DNA from: JABMMZ01 sp964505065
GTDB lineage: Bacteria; Bacteroidota; Bacteroidia; NS11-12g; UBA955
Assembly (NCBI GenBank): GCA_964505065.1
Contig: CAZDGF010000001.1
Span: forward strand, 1-64,000
Direction of reading: 5' to 3'
Length of the DNA stretch: 64,000 bases
Position 1 is the first letter of the stretch. Each line of letters opens with the position of its first letter. A program made the translations under genes and the position numbers. The notes under the pieces are model-generated. The model was not told the DNA's origin and searched no databases. It saw only the letters and a program-made list of their open reading frames with translations. This document shows, in pieces, positions 9,434 through 19,528 of this stretch.

Positions 9434-10444
9434 ATGATAAGCAGTGAACAAATATTGTATTTGGCAAATATTATAGCCAACAAATTGCTGTTTAAGCAAG
9501 GTTTGGCTACCAATGTGCAATCTATTTTAATTGTAAAATTAGATGAAATAGGCGATATGGCAACTTGTACGCATGTATTTGAAAATATAAAAAACCAATA
9601 TCCCAATGCAAATTTGACTTTATTGTGCAAGCCATTTGTTAAAAATTTAATTGAAAATGATAAAAATATAGACAATATTATTACAGAAGCAAATGCATTT
9701 AATAAAAAGTATGATATAGTTATAGAATTAAGAGGCACTTGGCAAACATTGCTCAAATCTATAATTTATAAAACAAAATACAGGGTAAGTAGAGCAGAAG
9801 TTAGGCTAAAAAACAAAGGCAAACAACTACATGAAATAGAAACAAACAATGCCATTATTTTACCCTTAATTAAAACAATAGTGTCAGATAAGCCAAAGCT
9901 CTATTTTTCAAAAAATGATGAAGAGAAAGTAGAAGAATTTATACTTGAAAACAATATTCGTAAATATGCAATTATACATGCAGGAGCAAGAAGAATTTTG
10001 AGGCAATGGCAGCCAAACAAATTTGCATATATGGCTAACTATTTAAACGAAAAGTATCAACTTTCTATAGTATTTGCTGGCGATAAAAACGACAATGAAA
10101 CGTATAAAAAAATAGAAAACGACTTGATGTTTAAGCCTTATTATTTTACAGAAGGATATACACTATCGCAATTTTCATATTTATGTAGTAAAGCTAATTT
10201 TTATATAGGCAACGAAAGTGGACCATTGCATATAGCTTCTGCTTTTAATGTGCCTTTGGTTGCGCTTTATGGTCCTGGTGTGCCCAATGTTTTTTATCCT
10301 AAAGGCAAAAATGCTATTGTTTTGCACCATGTTTTAAGTTGCAATCCTTGCAATCAAATAGATTGTGTACAGCCCTTAAATCCTTGTATTAATTTAATTA
10401 AAATTACAGATGTAATAAATGCTACTCAATTTGTTTTAAAATAA
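9434..10444 (+). CDS. glycosyltransferase family 9 (heptosyltransferase-like)
   Basis: 336 residues with a GT-B layout. The N-terminal domain begins ILIVKLDEIGDMATCTHVF, the typical GT9 opening (K-x-x-x-x-G-D). The C-terminal nucleotide-binding part has YAIIHAGARRILRQWQPNKF and GNESGPLHIASAFNVPLVAL followed by YGP. The family transfers heptose or related sugars to the lipopolysaccharide core at the cytoplasmic face of the inner membrane; the exact sugar is not readable. A Cys cluster (CNPCNQIDC, near residue 300) is seen in many GT9 enzymes. The small gap to the cyclase gene suggests co-transcription. Confidence 0.85.
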   Translation: MISSEQILYLANIIANKLLFKQGLATNVQSILIVKLDEIGDMATCTHVFENIKNQYPNANLTLLCKPFVKNLIENDKNIDNIITEANAFNKKYDIVIELRGTWQTLLKSIIYKTKYRVSRAEVRLKNKGKQLHEIETNNAIILPLIKTIVSDKPKLYFSKNDEEKVEEFILENNIRKYAIIHAGARRILRQWQPNKFAYMANYLNEKYQLSIVFAGDKNDNETYKKIENDLMFKPYYFTEGYTLSQFSYLCSKANFYIGNESGPLHIASAFNVPLVALYGPGVPNVFYPKGKNAIVLHHVLSCNPCNQIDCVQPLNPCINLIKITDVINATQFVLK

Positions 10445-10496
10445 TATTTGCTTTTTAATTTTATATTTCTATATTCGTTCAACTATTTAAACTACT

Positions 10497-13211
10497 ATGA
10501 ATAAAAATTTTACTACATTGATTTGCTTTTTTATCTTAAAAGCATCTGTTTATGGGCAATTGCAAACAACCGGGGCTAAAATTATTGACGATTTAACAAA
10601 AATTTCAAATATCCAAATTATTTCAAATGCTAAACGCAGTGTTGTAAAACCAACAGCATGCAAAGAAGATACAATTGATTATGTAAGATATAAAGCCTCT
10701 GCTTATTACACTGTTACAGTAAGCAGAGGAAGAGGTTTAGGACAATTGTATTCAGCACCAAATCCAATTACACTTTCTGGGTTTTCATTTTATGCTTTTG
10801 TAGCAGCCAATCCTCCCTCTGCAAAAAAAATGAATTTAATATGCAATGTATATAAAGCAGGTGCCGATAGCCTACCGCAAGGCAATGCATTAAGAAGCGA
10901 TACAATTACTATAGATTCTACATTTGGCGGTGGTTTATTATCTAAAATTGAAAAACATGCATCATTTACACCCATAATATTGGATAGTGCCTATATTATA
11001 ACAATTGAAACAGATAGTGCTACAATGAATGCAGGAATTGTTACCAATAATTATAACAATGGTGATGGCGATAGAGAAAACTTAAATTGTGGTTCAATAA
11101 GTGGAATTTGGTATAACGGTAGAAATTTGAATTTAGGAGGCATAACATTTAATGCAGATATAATTCTATTACCCTTTGTGAAAACAAAAATAGCTGCGGA
11201 TTTTTCAATTAAAAATAATTGCTATAATTTATCTGATACAGTAAAGTTTATTAATTCTTTTAACAATACAATTGCAGGCAGTAGAACATACAACAGATAT
11301 CTTTTAAGTAATTTAGCATACTATTGCAATTGGTGGGATGTTGGCAATAATACAGGTACTATTTTTTCTGTTGAACACAAAGTAAAATATGCGCAAAAGC
11401 AAAATTACAAAGTTCAGCTAATATCATTCTTATATGGCTATAGAGGTAATGCCAGTGGCTGTCAAGATACTGCTGTAAAATGGCTTTATTTTAAACCAGA
11501 TGTACCACAATACACAGGGTCAAGCAATGCCTGTATTGGCGATACAGCCAATTTTACTGCAAATAGCAACGATACAGGCATTGTTTACGAATGGTTTTCA
11601 AAACCCAATAGCCCAACACCATTTTTTAAAGGTAAAAATTTAAAAAAATTTCCATTAATACAAACAGATACATTTTACCTAAGAGCAAATAATAATGGCT
11701 GTACAAGCAATTTTAGAGCAATTATTTTGAATGTCAATAATTATCCAACCATACTTTCTGCTACCAATGATACCATTTGTGCGGGTTCTAAAGCAACTTT
11801 AAAGGGTAGTACTGATGCAGGCAATATTGAATGGTTTGAAAATATTACGGGGGGCTTAAAGGTATTTACAGGCAATGTATATCAGTCGCCAACATTAACA
11901 GCCGATACATTTTTTTACATTCAAGCCAATAACAAAGGCTGTTTAAAAACACCTCGAATTAAAATTACAGCTACTGTAAAAGGCAATATTGCGCCAGTAT
12001 CTCCCCTTAAAAGCAATGATACAGCCGTATGTTTATATGCCACAAACAATGTAAATTTAACAGCAAGTGCCACAGCAGGATTAACTATCCGTTGGTTTGA
12101 TGTTGGTACAGGCGGTAGCCCAATTAAAACAGGTAATAATTTTAGCTTTACACCTACAAAAAGAGAAATAAAAACCATTTATGTAGATGCTTATAATGGG
12201 CAATGCGGCAGTACAAGAGAACCTATAAATATTACAGTAGATAATTTTCCTAATATTATACTTGCGCTAAATGATACAATATGCAAAGGTCAAGATTCTG
12301 TAGAATTATTTGCGTATATTCCTTATGGCGAGGCACATTGGTATGATGCAAATTCAGGTGGAAATAAAATATATGTAGGCGAAAGATTGGTAAATTATGG
12401 TATTGTTAATTCTAAAAGCTATTATTTAGAAACTGTAAGCGGAATATGTAAAAGTACTTTAAGAACCGTTGTAAGTGCTATTGTAAATACAGCACCTACA
12501 ATTACAAAACTTACAGGCGATACCATTTGTGCCAAAAATAGAGCAATATTAAAAAGTACGCTTTCAGGCGTAGGCACCGTAAATTGGTACGATAGCGATA
12601 CCAGTAAATTATTGTTAAATGTAGGCAAAACCTATACTACAGAAGTGCTAAATAGTGCTAAAAAATATTTTGCAGAACCCACACTTGGAGGCTGTACAGG
12701 TGCAAGACAGGCGGTAACGCCTTTGGTAAAATCGGCTCCATTTAGTGCTTTTTCTTTCGAGGTTATAGGGTATCAGCAAGTAAGGGTTTCGCCAATAAAT
12801 GCAGGTAGTACCAATGCTTTGCAATGGGATTTTGGCGATGGTAAAAAAAGTAATATTCCAAATGTTACGCATAGATACGATAAACCTGGTGTTTACAGAA
12901 TAAAATTAACACTTACATCTATTTTAAATGGTTGTATAGATTCTACAATAAATACCATAGAAATTTTTATTAGCAGCCTTAATCAAACATATTTACCAGC
13001 CTTGAAAATATATCCTAATCCTGCACACAATATGCTAAAAATTGAAGGTGTTACCAATACAAATATGTTTAATTTAGTTGATATTACAGGATGTTTGTTG
13101 TTGCGCAATCAATTAATGGAAAATGGTAGCATTAATATTGAAACATTGGCTTCTGGTATTTATTTTATTCAAATAAAAGGCTATAAACCAACTATATTTG
13201 TTAAGGAATAA
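10497..13211 (+). CDS. secreted multi-domain Ig-like/PKD protein with type A T9SS sorting domain
   Basis: 904 residues. Signal peptide MNKNFTTLICFFILKASVYG. The N-terminal ~200 residues form an unrecognised beta-rich domain. Then come about five Ig-like repeats of the CHU_C-associated type, each opening with a phrase such as CIGDTANF, ICAGSKATLKG, VCLYATNN, ICKGQDSVEL or ICAKNRAILK and ending in a Cys-containing strand. A PKD unit follows (LQWDFGDGKKS, THRYDKPGVYRI). The C-terminal ~75 residues (ALKIYPNPAHNMLKIEGV through ASGIYFIQIKG) are a type A T9SS sorting signal. Likely a surface adhesin or scaffold; no catalytic domain is seen. Confidence 0.87.
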   Translation: MNKNFTTLICFFILKASVYGQLQTTGAKIIDDLTKISNIQIISNAKRSVVKPTACKEDTIDYVRYKASAYYTVTVSRGRGLGQLYSAPNPITLSGFSFYAFVAANPPSAKKMNLICNVYKAGADSLPQGNALRSDTITIDSTFGGGLLSKIEKHASFTPIILDSAYIITIETDSATMNAGIVTNNYNNGDGDRENLNCGSISGIWYNGRNLNLGGITFNADIILLPFVKTKIAADFSIKNNCYNLSDTVKFINSFNNTIAGSRTYNRYLLSNLAYYCNWWDVGNNTGTIFSVEHKVKYAQKQNYKVQLISFLYGYRGNASGCQDTAVKWLYFKPDVPQYTGSSNACIGDTANFTANSNDTGIVYEWFSKPNSPTPFFKGKNLKKFPLIQTDTFYLRANNNGCTSNFRAIILNVNNYPTILSATNDTICAGSKATLKGSTDAGNIEWFENITGGLKVFTGNVYQSPTLTADTFFYIQANNKGCLKTPRIKITATVKGNIAPVSPLKSNDTAVCLYATNNVNLTASATAGLTIRWFDVGTGGSPIKTGNNFSFTPTKREIKTIYVDAYNGQCGSTREPINITVDNFPNIILALNDTICKGQDSVELFAYIPYGEAHWYDANSGGNKIYVGERLVNYGIVNSKSYYLETVSGICKSTLRTVVSAIVNTAPTITKLTGDTICAKNRAILKSTLSGVGTVNWYDSDTSKLLLNVGKTYTTEVLNSAKKYFAEPTLGGCTGARQAVTPLVKSAPFSAFSFEVIGYQQVRVSPINAGSTNALQWDFGDGKKSNIPNVTHRYDKPGVYRIKLTLTSILNGCIDSTINTIEIFISSLNQTYLPALKIYPNPAHNMLKIEGVTNTNMFNLVDITGCLLLRNQLMENGSINIETLASGIYFIQIKGYKPTIFVKE

Positions 13212-13224
13212 TTTTAAAAAAAAT

Positions 13225-13770
13225 ATGCGTTTTGTTTTTTTATATTTAGTTTTTTTTCTATTTCAAAATGCCTATGCCCAAATAGAAAGATACAACAATA
13301 CCGAAGATACAGCTAAGTATATAGCGCCTAAAGATACTATTACACAGCTGCCAATGTATGGTAGTTCTGATATTGATTTTCTCAATTATTTAGAATTAAA
13401 TTACAATCAAACAATGTATGGGCAATATTTGAATGAGCTGGGTACAAGTATTTCTATTTCATTTAATGTTGAAAAAAATGGCGAATTAAGCGATATAGAA
13501 ATTTCAAATACAGGCAGCCAAGCTATGGCATCAGAATTTAAAAGAGTATTGGAAAATATGCCCAAATGGCAAGCAGGAATATTAGATGGAAAAACCAAAC
13601 GTACACTAATGATTTATAATCTAATAGTTTACAAAGACAATAGCATAGAGGGAATTAGAATTGAAAAAACAGGCTTTCAAAATGAGTATTTGAATAAATC
13701 TAAAGGCTTAAAAATATTTTTATTGGTAGGAGCAACATTGATAATGTTAAAATTGTTGGTTATTAATTAA
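13225..13770 (+). CDS. secreted protein with TonB C-terminal-like domain
   Basis: About 181 residues from the preferred start MRFVFLYLVFFLFQNAYAQ, a clear signal peptide. An in-frame codon at 13198 would add 9 residues overlapping the previous stop and spoil the signal, so 13225 is chosen. The central region (SISISFNVEKNGELSDIEIS ... MPKWQAGILDGK) matches the TonB_C-like fold of small Bacteroidota energy-transducer-like proteins. The last ~18 residues are hydrophobic (IFLLVGATLIMLKLLVIN), giving an unusual C-terminal membrane segment. It follows the T9SS cargo gene closely. Function unknown. Confidence 0.65.
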   Translation: MRFVFLYLVFFLFQNAYAQIERYNNTEDTAKYIAPKDTITQLPMYGSSDIDFLNYLELNYNQTMYGQYLNELGTSISISFNVEKNGELSDIEISNTGSQAMASEFKRVLENMPKWQAGILDGKTKRTLMIYNLIVYKDNSIEGIRIEKTGFQNEYLNKSKGLKIFLLVGATLIMLKLLVIN

Positions 13771-13803
13771 TTGGCTAAAAAAAAATAATGATAAATTGCA
13801 CCC

Positions 13804-15486
13804 ATGCTTGATAACCACGATATTTCAGATATCTTAAACCAATATGCAAAGCTACTTGAATTACACAACGGCAATCCTTTTAAAGTAAAAGCTACAGCCA
13901 GTGCAGCTTATAATATTAAAAAAATAGGCGAACCTTTAGCACAATTAAGTGAAGAGGAATTGCAAAAAATACCACTTTTAGGCAAGGGTCTATCTTCTAA
14001 AATTTATGAAATATGCCAAACAGGTTCGTTTGAGGAATTGAATGATTTACTGCTTTCTACACCAAAAGGCGTATTAGATATTTTACGCATCAAAGGATTA
14101 GGACCTAAAAAAGTAGAGGTGCTATGGCGCACAGTTGATATTACAGATATAGCCGAACTATTAGATGCCTGCCGCGAAAATAGATTGGTAGAAATAAAAG
14201 GATTTGGCTATAAAACCCAAGCCCAAATAATAAGTGATATTGAGTTTAAATTTAACCAAGAGGGCAAGTTTCACTGGGCAAAATTGCAAGCCGTGGTTCA
14301 TTTACTATCAAACTATTTTAAAACAAATAATAGCATATTAAACTATGAAATATTGGGCGATTACAGAAGAATGAACGATGTAGTAGAGGGATTAGATTTT
14401 GCTATAATTACAACAGAAACTAATTTACCAATAATTCAACATCAATTGTTAGAACTTGGCTTTACATTAAATAATGAAAAAGAAGAAATAAAAGCCATTC
14501 ATTTATGGTACAACGAAGTAATACCAATTCGTATAATCGCAGTAGATAAAGCCAATTGGGGCAATTTTTTATTAGAAAAAACAGCTACACCGCAGCATTT
14601 AGAATTGATAAAATACAATGAATTAAACCAACAATTTGAAACCGAAACAGAGGTTTATCAAGCATTGCAGCTGCCTTATATTTTACCCGAATTAAGAGAA
14701 GGTTTAAATGAATTAAAGCATTTAGAACATCAAGATAAATTAATAACATACCAACAGTTAAAAGGGGTATTGCATAATCATACCAATTATAGTGATGGGC
14801 TACACACACTATCAGAAATGGCAAACCATGCCAAAGCTATGGGTTTGGAATATATTGGCATATGCGACCACTCGCAAACAGCCACTTATGCCAATGGTTT
14901 AAAGCCAGAACGTGTATTACAACAAATGCAAGAAATAGATTTATTGAACGAACAATATGCTAAAAGTGGGGCTAATTTTAAAATTCTAAAAGGCATAGAA
15001 AGCGATATTTTGGGCGATGGCAATTTAGATTACAATGCAGATATTTTGCGTATGTTTGATATTGTAGTAGCCAGTATTCATAGCAATTTAAAAATGGAAA
15101 TGGATAAAGCCCATAGCCGCCTGATAGGAGCAATAGAAAATCCGTATACTACTATTTTAGGACACCTAACAGGTCGTTTACTACTAATGCGTCCTGGCTA
15201 TCCTATAAACCACGAATTTATTATAGATGCCTGTGTGGCGAATGGGGTAGCTATAGAACTGAATGCCCACCCTTATCGTTTAGATATTGATTGGCGATGG
15301 ATAGTTTATGCCATAAACAAAGGTGCTATGATTAGCATTAATCCCGATGCCCACCAAAAAGAAGGTTTGGCAGATATGCAGTATGGTGTAAATGTGGCTC
15401 GCAAAGGCTATTTAACAGCCGCCAATTGTTTGAATGCTAAAAGTTTGGTAGAGTTTGAGGTGTGGCTGGAGGCAAAAAAGAAATAA
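13804..15486 (+). CDS. polX: PolX-family protein: degenerate polymerase domain plus intact PHP phosphoesterase
   Basis: 560 residues. Domain order: N-terminal HhH/8-kDa-like region (1-110), second HhH (about 115-150), nucleotidyltransferase-like palm (about 175-310) and C-terminal PHP domain (about 320-555). The PHP metal ligands are present: HNH at 324-326, Asp331, GIESDILGDG, ASIHS, GHLTG and NPDAHQ. The palm motif that reads DxD in active PolX is GDYRRMNDVVEGLDF, with Gly196 in the first Asp position and Asp198 kept; the VDLR motif carrying the third Asp is IPIR (Pro241). Template-directed synthesis is therefore doubtful, while the Mn-dependent 3'-5' exonuclease/AP-endonuclease-type PHP activity should remain. 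Likely role: base-excision-type repair. Confidence 0.85.
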   Translation: MLDNHDISDILNQYAKLLELHNGNPFKVKATASAAYNIKKIGEPLAQLSEEELQKIPLLGKGLSSKIYEICQTGSFEELNDLLLSTPKGVLDILRIKGLGPKKVEVLWRTVDITDIAELLDACRENRLVEIKGFGYKTQAQIISDIEFKFNQEGKFHWAKLQAVVHLLSNYFKTNNSILNYEILGDYRRMNDVVEGLDFAIITTETNLPIIQHQLLELGFTLNNEKEEIKAIHLWYNEVIPIRIIAVDKANWGNFLLEKTATPQHLELIKYNELNQQFETETEVYQALQLPYILPELREGLNELKHLEHQDKLITYQQLKGVLHNHTNYSDGLHTLSEMANHAKAMGLEYIGICDHSQTATYANGLKPERVLQQMQEIDLLNEQYAKSGANFKILKGIESDILGDGNLDYNADILRMFDIVVASIHSNLKMEMDKAHSRLIGAIENPYTTILGHLTGRLLLMRPGYPINHEFIIDACVANGVAIELNAHPYRLDIDWRWIVYAINKGAMISINPDAHQKEGLADMQYGVNVARKGYLTAANCLNAKSLVEFEVWLEAKKK

Positions 15487-15572
15487 TTAAATGTAGTTCA
15501 CATCTTTTCTTTGTTTTATAAATTCAATAAAATTTTTTTATCCTTTAAAAAACAATTAGGTTTGTAATTGCT

Positions 15573-16829
15573 ATGAAGTATTGTATTTTTATTCTTTCTT
15601 TTTTAATTTTAAAACTAAATGCACAAGATACAACCTATGCACGCAAAATTATAAACGAGCTATGTAGCCCAAAATACAAAGGTAGAGGTTATGTAAACGG
15701 AGGCGATAAAAAAGCGGCAAAATTTATTCAATCCGAATTTAAAAAAATAGGACTTAAAAAAGTAAGCAATTCTTACAGCCAAAAATTTCAGTTTCCTATC
15801 AATACTTTTCCAAAAACGGTAGAAGTAAAATACAATGGCAAATTGCTAACCGCTGGTGTAGATTATATTATAAATGCTGGTTGTAAAACTTTTCAGTACA
15901 ATGGACAAATTCAATTTGTAACTAACCAAAATTTGAATGACACCAATTTTTATGATACCAAAGGCTACAATCAAAATGTAGCTATATTAGATACTTTTAC
16001 AAAAAAATATATGCCAGAAGCATTTATTAATTCACAAAAATATTTAGGAGATTATAAAAAAGAAATCATTATTAAACTTACCAACGAAAAACTTACTTGG
16101 ACAGCCGATTACCAAGTAGATAACAATTGTATTATAACTCTTAAAAGTGCTATTTTTGATAGAAACAAACCTGCCAACTTTGAAATTAATATTCAAAATA
16201 AATTTATACCAAGCTATACCGCCCAAAACATTATTGGTATGGTAGAAGGCACTACCCAAAAAGATAGCTTTGTGGTATTTACCGCCCATTACGACCATTT
16301 AGGTATGATGGGTAAAACAGCAATGTTTCCTGGTGCTAACGATAATGCGAGCGGCATAGCCATGATGCTAAATTTGGCTAAATATTTTAAAGCCAATCCA
16401 CCAAAATACAGTGTTGTTTTTATTGCCTTTGCAGCAGAAGAAGTGGGTTTAATTGGTTCAAAATATTTTGTAGAACACCCACTAATTCCACTTTCTAATA
16501 TTGAGTTTTTAATTAATATAGACCTTATGGGCAATGGGGCAGAAGGCGTTATGGCTGTAAATGGTAGCATATTCAAAAAGCAATTTGAAATATTGAATAA
16601 TATTAACAAACAAAAAAACTATTTGCCTGCTATAAAGGTGCGTGGCAAAGCTGCAAATAGCGACCATTATTGGTTTAGCGAGGCTGGTGTGCCTTGTTTC
16701 TTTTTTTATTTAATGGGTGCATATCCGCATTATCATGATGTAAACGACAAAGCAAGTGCCGTGCCGCTTACAAATTTTGGTAATGCTTTTTTATTGTTTA
16801 AAGATTTTATAATTTCGTTGCAATATTAA
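15573..16829 (+). CDS. secreted M28-family zinc peptidase
   Basis: 418 residues with signal peptide MKYCIFILSFLILKLNAQ. The middle region (about 85-210) is a PA-like insert. The C-terminal catalytic domain carries the di-zinc ligands of M28 aminopeptidases: FTAHYDHLGM (His, Asp), GANDNASGIAMML (Asp), AFAAEEVGLIGS (catalytic and ligand Glu), INIDLMGNG (Asp) and SDHYWFSEAGVP (His). Expected in the periplasm or outside, where it trims peptides from the N-terminus. It is 16 nt upstream of the GH3-like gene on the same strand. Confidence 0.88.
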   Translation: MKYCIFILSFLILKLNAQDTTYARKIINELCSPKYKGRGYVNGGDKKAAKFIQSEFKKIGLKKVSNSYSQKFQFPINTFPKTVEVKYNGKLLTAGVDYIINAGCKTFQYNGQIQFVTNQNLNDTNFYDTKGYNQNVAILDTFTKKYMPEAFINSQKYLGDYKKEIIIKLTNEKLTWTADYQVDNNCIITLKSAIFDRNKPANFEINIQNKFIPSYTAQNIIGMVEGTTQKDSFVVFTAHYDHLGMMGKTAMFPGANDNASGIAMMLNLAKYFKANPPKYSVVFIAFAAEEVGLIGSKYFVEHPLIPLSNIEFLINIDLMGNGAEGVMAVNGSIFKKQFEILNNINKQKNYLPAIKVRGKAANSDHYWFSEAGVPCFFFYLMGAYPHYHDVNDKASAVPLTNFGNAFLLFKDFIISLQY

Positions 16830-16845
16830 TCAATAAGATTTTTAA

Positions 16846-18357
16846 ATGGCAGTTATCAGCTCAATTATGTCGTGGTATTTTAGAAAGCGCTTAACGCAAA
16901 TAGAAAGTGCTATAAAAAATGCCCCCGATGTGCAATTAAAAGTATTGAAAAATTTATTACAAGATGCCGAAAATACAGAGTGGGGTAGGCAATACGATTA
17001 TAAATCTATAACCAATTATCAAGATTTTAAAAACCGCTTTCCTATTCAAGATTATGAAAGCCTAAAGCCCTATATAGAGCGTGTAATGAAGGGCGAGCAA
17101 AATATTTTGTGGGGTTCGGAAATTGTATGGTTTGCAAAAAGTAGCGGCACTACCAACGATAAAAGTAAATTTATCCCCGTAAGTTATGAAACTTTAGAGG
17201 AATGCCATTTTCAAGGCGGAAAAGATGTGCTTACATACTATTGCAACAATGTGCAAGATAGCCAAATATTTGATGGCAAAGGATTGCTTATTGGTGGCAG
17301 CCATAAGGTAAACGCACTAAATGAAAATTCATTTTATGGCGACTTAAGTGCTGTGCTAATGAACAATATACCTACTTGGGCAAATTTGTTAAAAACCCCC
17401 GATTTAGCCATAGCCCTTATGGACGATTGGGAACAAAAATTAGAAAAAATGATAGCCCAAACTATCAACGAAAATGTTACCAATATATCTGGTGTGCCTA
17501 CATGGACATTGGTATTGTTAGAAAAAATGATGAAAGCCAAAGGTGTAGATAGTATTCATCAAATATGGCCCAATTTAGAATTGTATATTCATGGTGGCGT
17601 AAGTTTTACGCCTTATAGAGAGCAGTTTAAAACATTGTTCAACCATAGCAAGGTAAAATTTTTAGAAACCTACAATGCAAGCGAAGGTTTTTTTGGTTTA
17701 CAAAGCCAATTAGATGATAATAGCCTACAACTTATGCCTAACTACGGTATATTTTACGAGTTTATAAAAGTAAGCGAGTTGCACAATGAAAATGCAAACA
17801 CTTATTTACTTGGCGAGGTGCAAAAAGATATAAACTATGCCGTAATTATAAGTACCAACAGTGGCTTATGGCGTTATCAATTGGGCGATACTATTACATT
17901 TACAAGTATCAATCCGTATAAATTTACCATAACAGGGCGCACCAAATTGTTTATAAATGCCTTTGGCGAAGAGGTAGTAATAGAAAATGCTGAAGCAGCC
18001 ATAGCCCATGCCTGCCATGTAACAGATAGCATTGTTAGAGAATACACAGCAGCACCAATTTTTTTAAGTAAAAATGATGATGCAGGACACCAATGGCTTA
18101 TAGAATTTGAAAAAGAGCCTACCAATTTAGCCCATTTTACCCTTGCTTTAGATAATAAGCTTAAAGAAATTAACAGCGATTACGAAGCCAAGCGACATAA
18201 AGATATTGCTTTAAAACTACCGCAAATACAAGCTATGCCAAGTCAAACTTTTTACAATTGGCTAAAACATAAAGGCAAGCTTGGTGGTCAAAATAAAGTG
18301 CCTCGCCTTAGCAACGATAGAAAAGTATTAGAAGAAATATTGGGTATGGGGGAGTAG
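16846..18357 (+). CDS. GH3-like acyl-adenylate family protein
   Basis: 503 residues. It matches the GH3 auxin-responsive-promoter family: the N-terminal NLLQDAENTEWGRQYDYKSI region, the ATP-binding motif FAKSSGTTNDKSKFIPVS (about 103-120), LYIHGGVSFTPY, and the YNASEGFFGLQ and LWRYQLGDTI motifs of the adenylating core. Plant members join amino acids to acyl acids; bacterial homologues are common in Bacteroidota with unknown substrates. Cytoplasmic. It lies directly after the M28 peptidase gene with a short gap, but no functional link is evident. Family assignment is firm; substrate unknown. Confidence 0.85.
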   Translation: MAVISSIMSWYFRKRLTQIESAIKNAPDVQLKVLKNLLQDAENTEWGRQYDYKSITNYQDFKNRFPIQDYESLKPYIERVMKGEQNILWGSEIVWFAKSSGTTNDKSKFIPVSYETLEECHFQGGKDVLTYYCNNVQDSQIFDGKGLLIGGSHKVNALNENSFYGDLSAVLMNNIPTWANLLKTPDLAIALMDDWEQKLEKMIAQTINENVTNISGVPTWTLVLLEKMMKAKGVDSIHQIWPNLELYIHGGVSFTPYREQFKTLFNHSKVKFLETYNASEGFFGLQSQLDDNSLQLMPNYGIFYEFIKVSELHNENANTYLLGEVQKDINYAVIISTNSGLWRYQLGDTITFTSINPYKFTITGRTKLFINAFGEEVVIENAEAAIAHACHVTDSIVREYTAAPIFLSKNDDAGHQWLIEFEKEPTNLAHFTLALDNKLKEINSDYEAKRHKDIALKLPQIQAMPSQTFYNWLKHKGKLGGQNKVPRLSNDRKVLEEILGMGE

Positions 18358-18583
18358 GAGTTTTGAAGACTGGAGTTTTGGAGTATAGAAGTAAGGAAGA
18401 CTTGGAGTTGAGAAGTTTTCGAGTGTGTGAGTTTCGGAGGCGGACACTGAGCTTGTCGAAGTGCGCAATTTTATAGGGGTTAGAGCTTGCTCCGCCTATA
18501 CGGAGGGTGGTTTATTTTCGATGTATTGATTAGTTATATAACTATTAAAAAACCATTTGCTATTCAATTTCGTAAATTGGTGT
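18358..18583. other. intergenic region with degenerate repeats
   Basis: No gene. From 18361 to about 18440 a loose repetition of a GGAGTTTTGGAG-like phrase is visible. It is followed by CACTGAGCTTGTCGAAGTG, a near-palindrome, and CTCCGCCTATACGGAG, a hairpin with 5-bp arms. A TTG at 18557 is in frame with LpxR but the ATG at 18584 gives a proper signal peptide. Confidence 0.5.
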
Positions 18584-19528
18584 ATGTTGAAACTAAAATT
18601 TACGCTTATTTTTTTATTCTTTCTTAATTTAAACAATGTATTTGCTAAAGATTTAGAAAAAAATGCAGCTAAACCAACACGTTTTTATGCACTAAATTAT
18701 AGCAACGATGTTTGGCAAAAAACAGATAGATACCTAACCCAAAGTTTAAGTTTAGAATTATGCAATCCTTTATTTAGTAAGGCTTTATTTGGCAAATTAT
18801 TAATAAAAAGTAAAGATAAGCAAGTATTTGAAAGTGGGTTAAAAATAATGCAAAATGTATATACACCCACAAGTATAAAGTTTGCCGAAATACAAAAAAA
18901 CAATCAGCCCTATTCGGCTACGCTTACATTTACACAATACCATAAAGAAATAAACTTTAGCAAACGCTATATATTAAATTCGGAAATACAATTGGGTATA
19001 ATGGGTCCAAATGCAGGAGGAAAAGAAATGCAAACAGGCGTACACCAAGCCATTGGGAATAATTTACCTTTGGGTTGGGATAATCAGTTGGCAAACTCTC
19101 CAATAATAAACTACAATATACAATATGCTAAACCGCTTTTAGCTAAAAAATATGTTGAAATAATGCCTTATGGCACAGTAAGGTTAGGTACTTTAAATTA
19201 CGATTTAAGTACAGGAGCTTCATTAAGTATAGGCAATATGCCATCGGCTTTTAGCTATACACCCAATAAGTTTGAATATAGTTTTTCTTTTAATTCAGAA
19301 GTAAAGCAAGTGTTTTACAATGCTGTATTACAAGGCTCTTATTTCAAAAAATCTACATTCAGATTGTTGCCTACAGAAATTCAAAATACAGTGTTTCAAA
19401 ACGATTTAAAATATACTATGCGCTACCATAATTTCAGATTTTCTTTTGCGCAAACATGGCTAAGCAAACAATATAAAAAAGGCTTAAACCATACCTATAA
19501 TTCTGTAAGTTTTGGTATGTTTTTTTAA
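18584..19528 (+). CDS. lpxR: LpxR-family outer-membrane lipid A deacylase
   Basis: About 314 residues from ATG 18584, which starts a clean signal peptide (MLKLKFTLIFLFFLNLNNVFA). The motif YALNYSNDVWQKTDRYLTQS carries the Asn-Asp pair and the T-D-R-Y-x-T signature of LpxR. The later VHQAIGNNLPLGWDNQL contains the family catalytic His and the GWDNQL motif. Alternating strands through the rest fit a beta barrel. Known role: removes the 3'-acyloxyacyl chain of lipid A in the outer membrane. Its 3' end overlaps the convergent minus-strand gene by 4 nt. Confidence 0.85.
   Translation: MLKLKFTLIFLFFLNLNNVFAKDLEKNAAKPTRFYALNYSNDVWQKTDRYLTQSLSLELCNPLFSKALFGKLLIKSKDKQVFESGLKIMQNVYTPTSIKFAEIQKNNQPYSATLTFTQYHKEINFSKRYILNSEIQLGIMGPNAGGKEMQTGVHQAIGNNLPLGWDNQLANSPIINYNIQYAKPLLAKKYVEIMPYGTVRLGTLNYDLSTGASLSIGNMPSAFSYTPNKFEYSFSFNSEVKQVFYNAVLQGSYFKKSTFRLLPTEIQNTVFQNDLKYTMRYHNFRFSFAQTWLSKQYKKGLNHTYNSVSFGMFF

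Noticed and set aside
18557..18583. TTG start for lpxR
   Set aside because: It would put nine residues including Trp and Cys before a perfect signal peptide that begins at ATG 18584.
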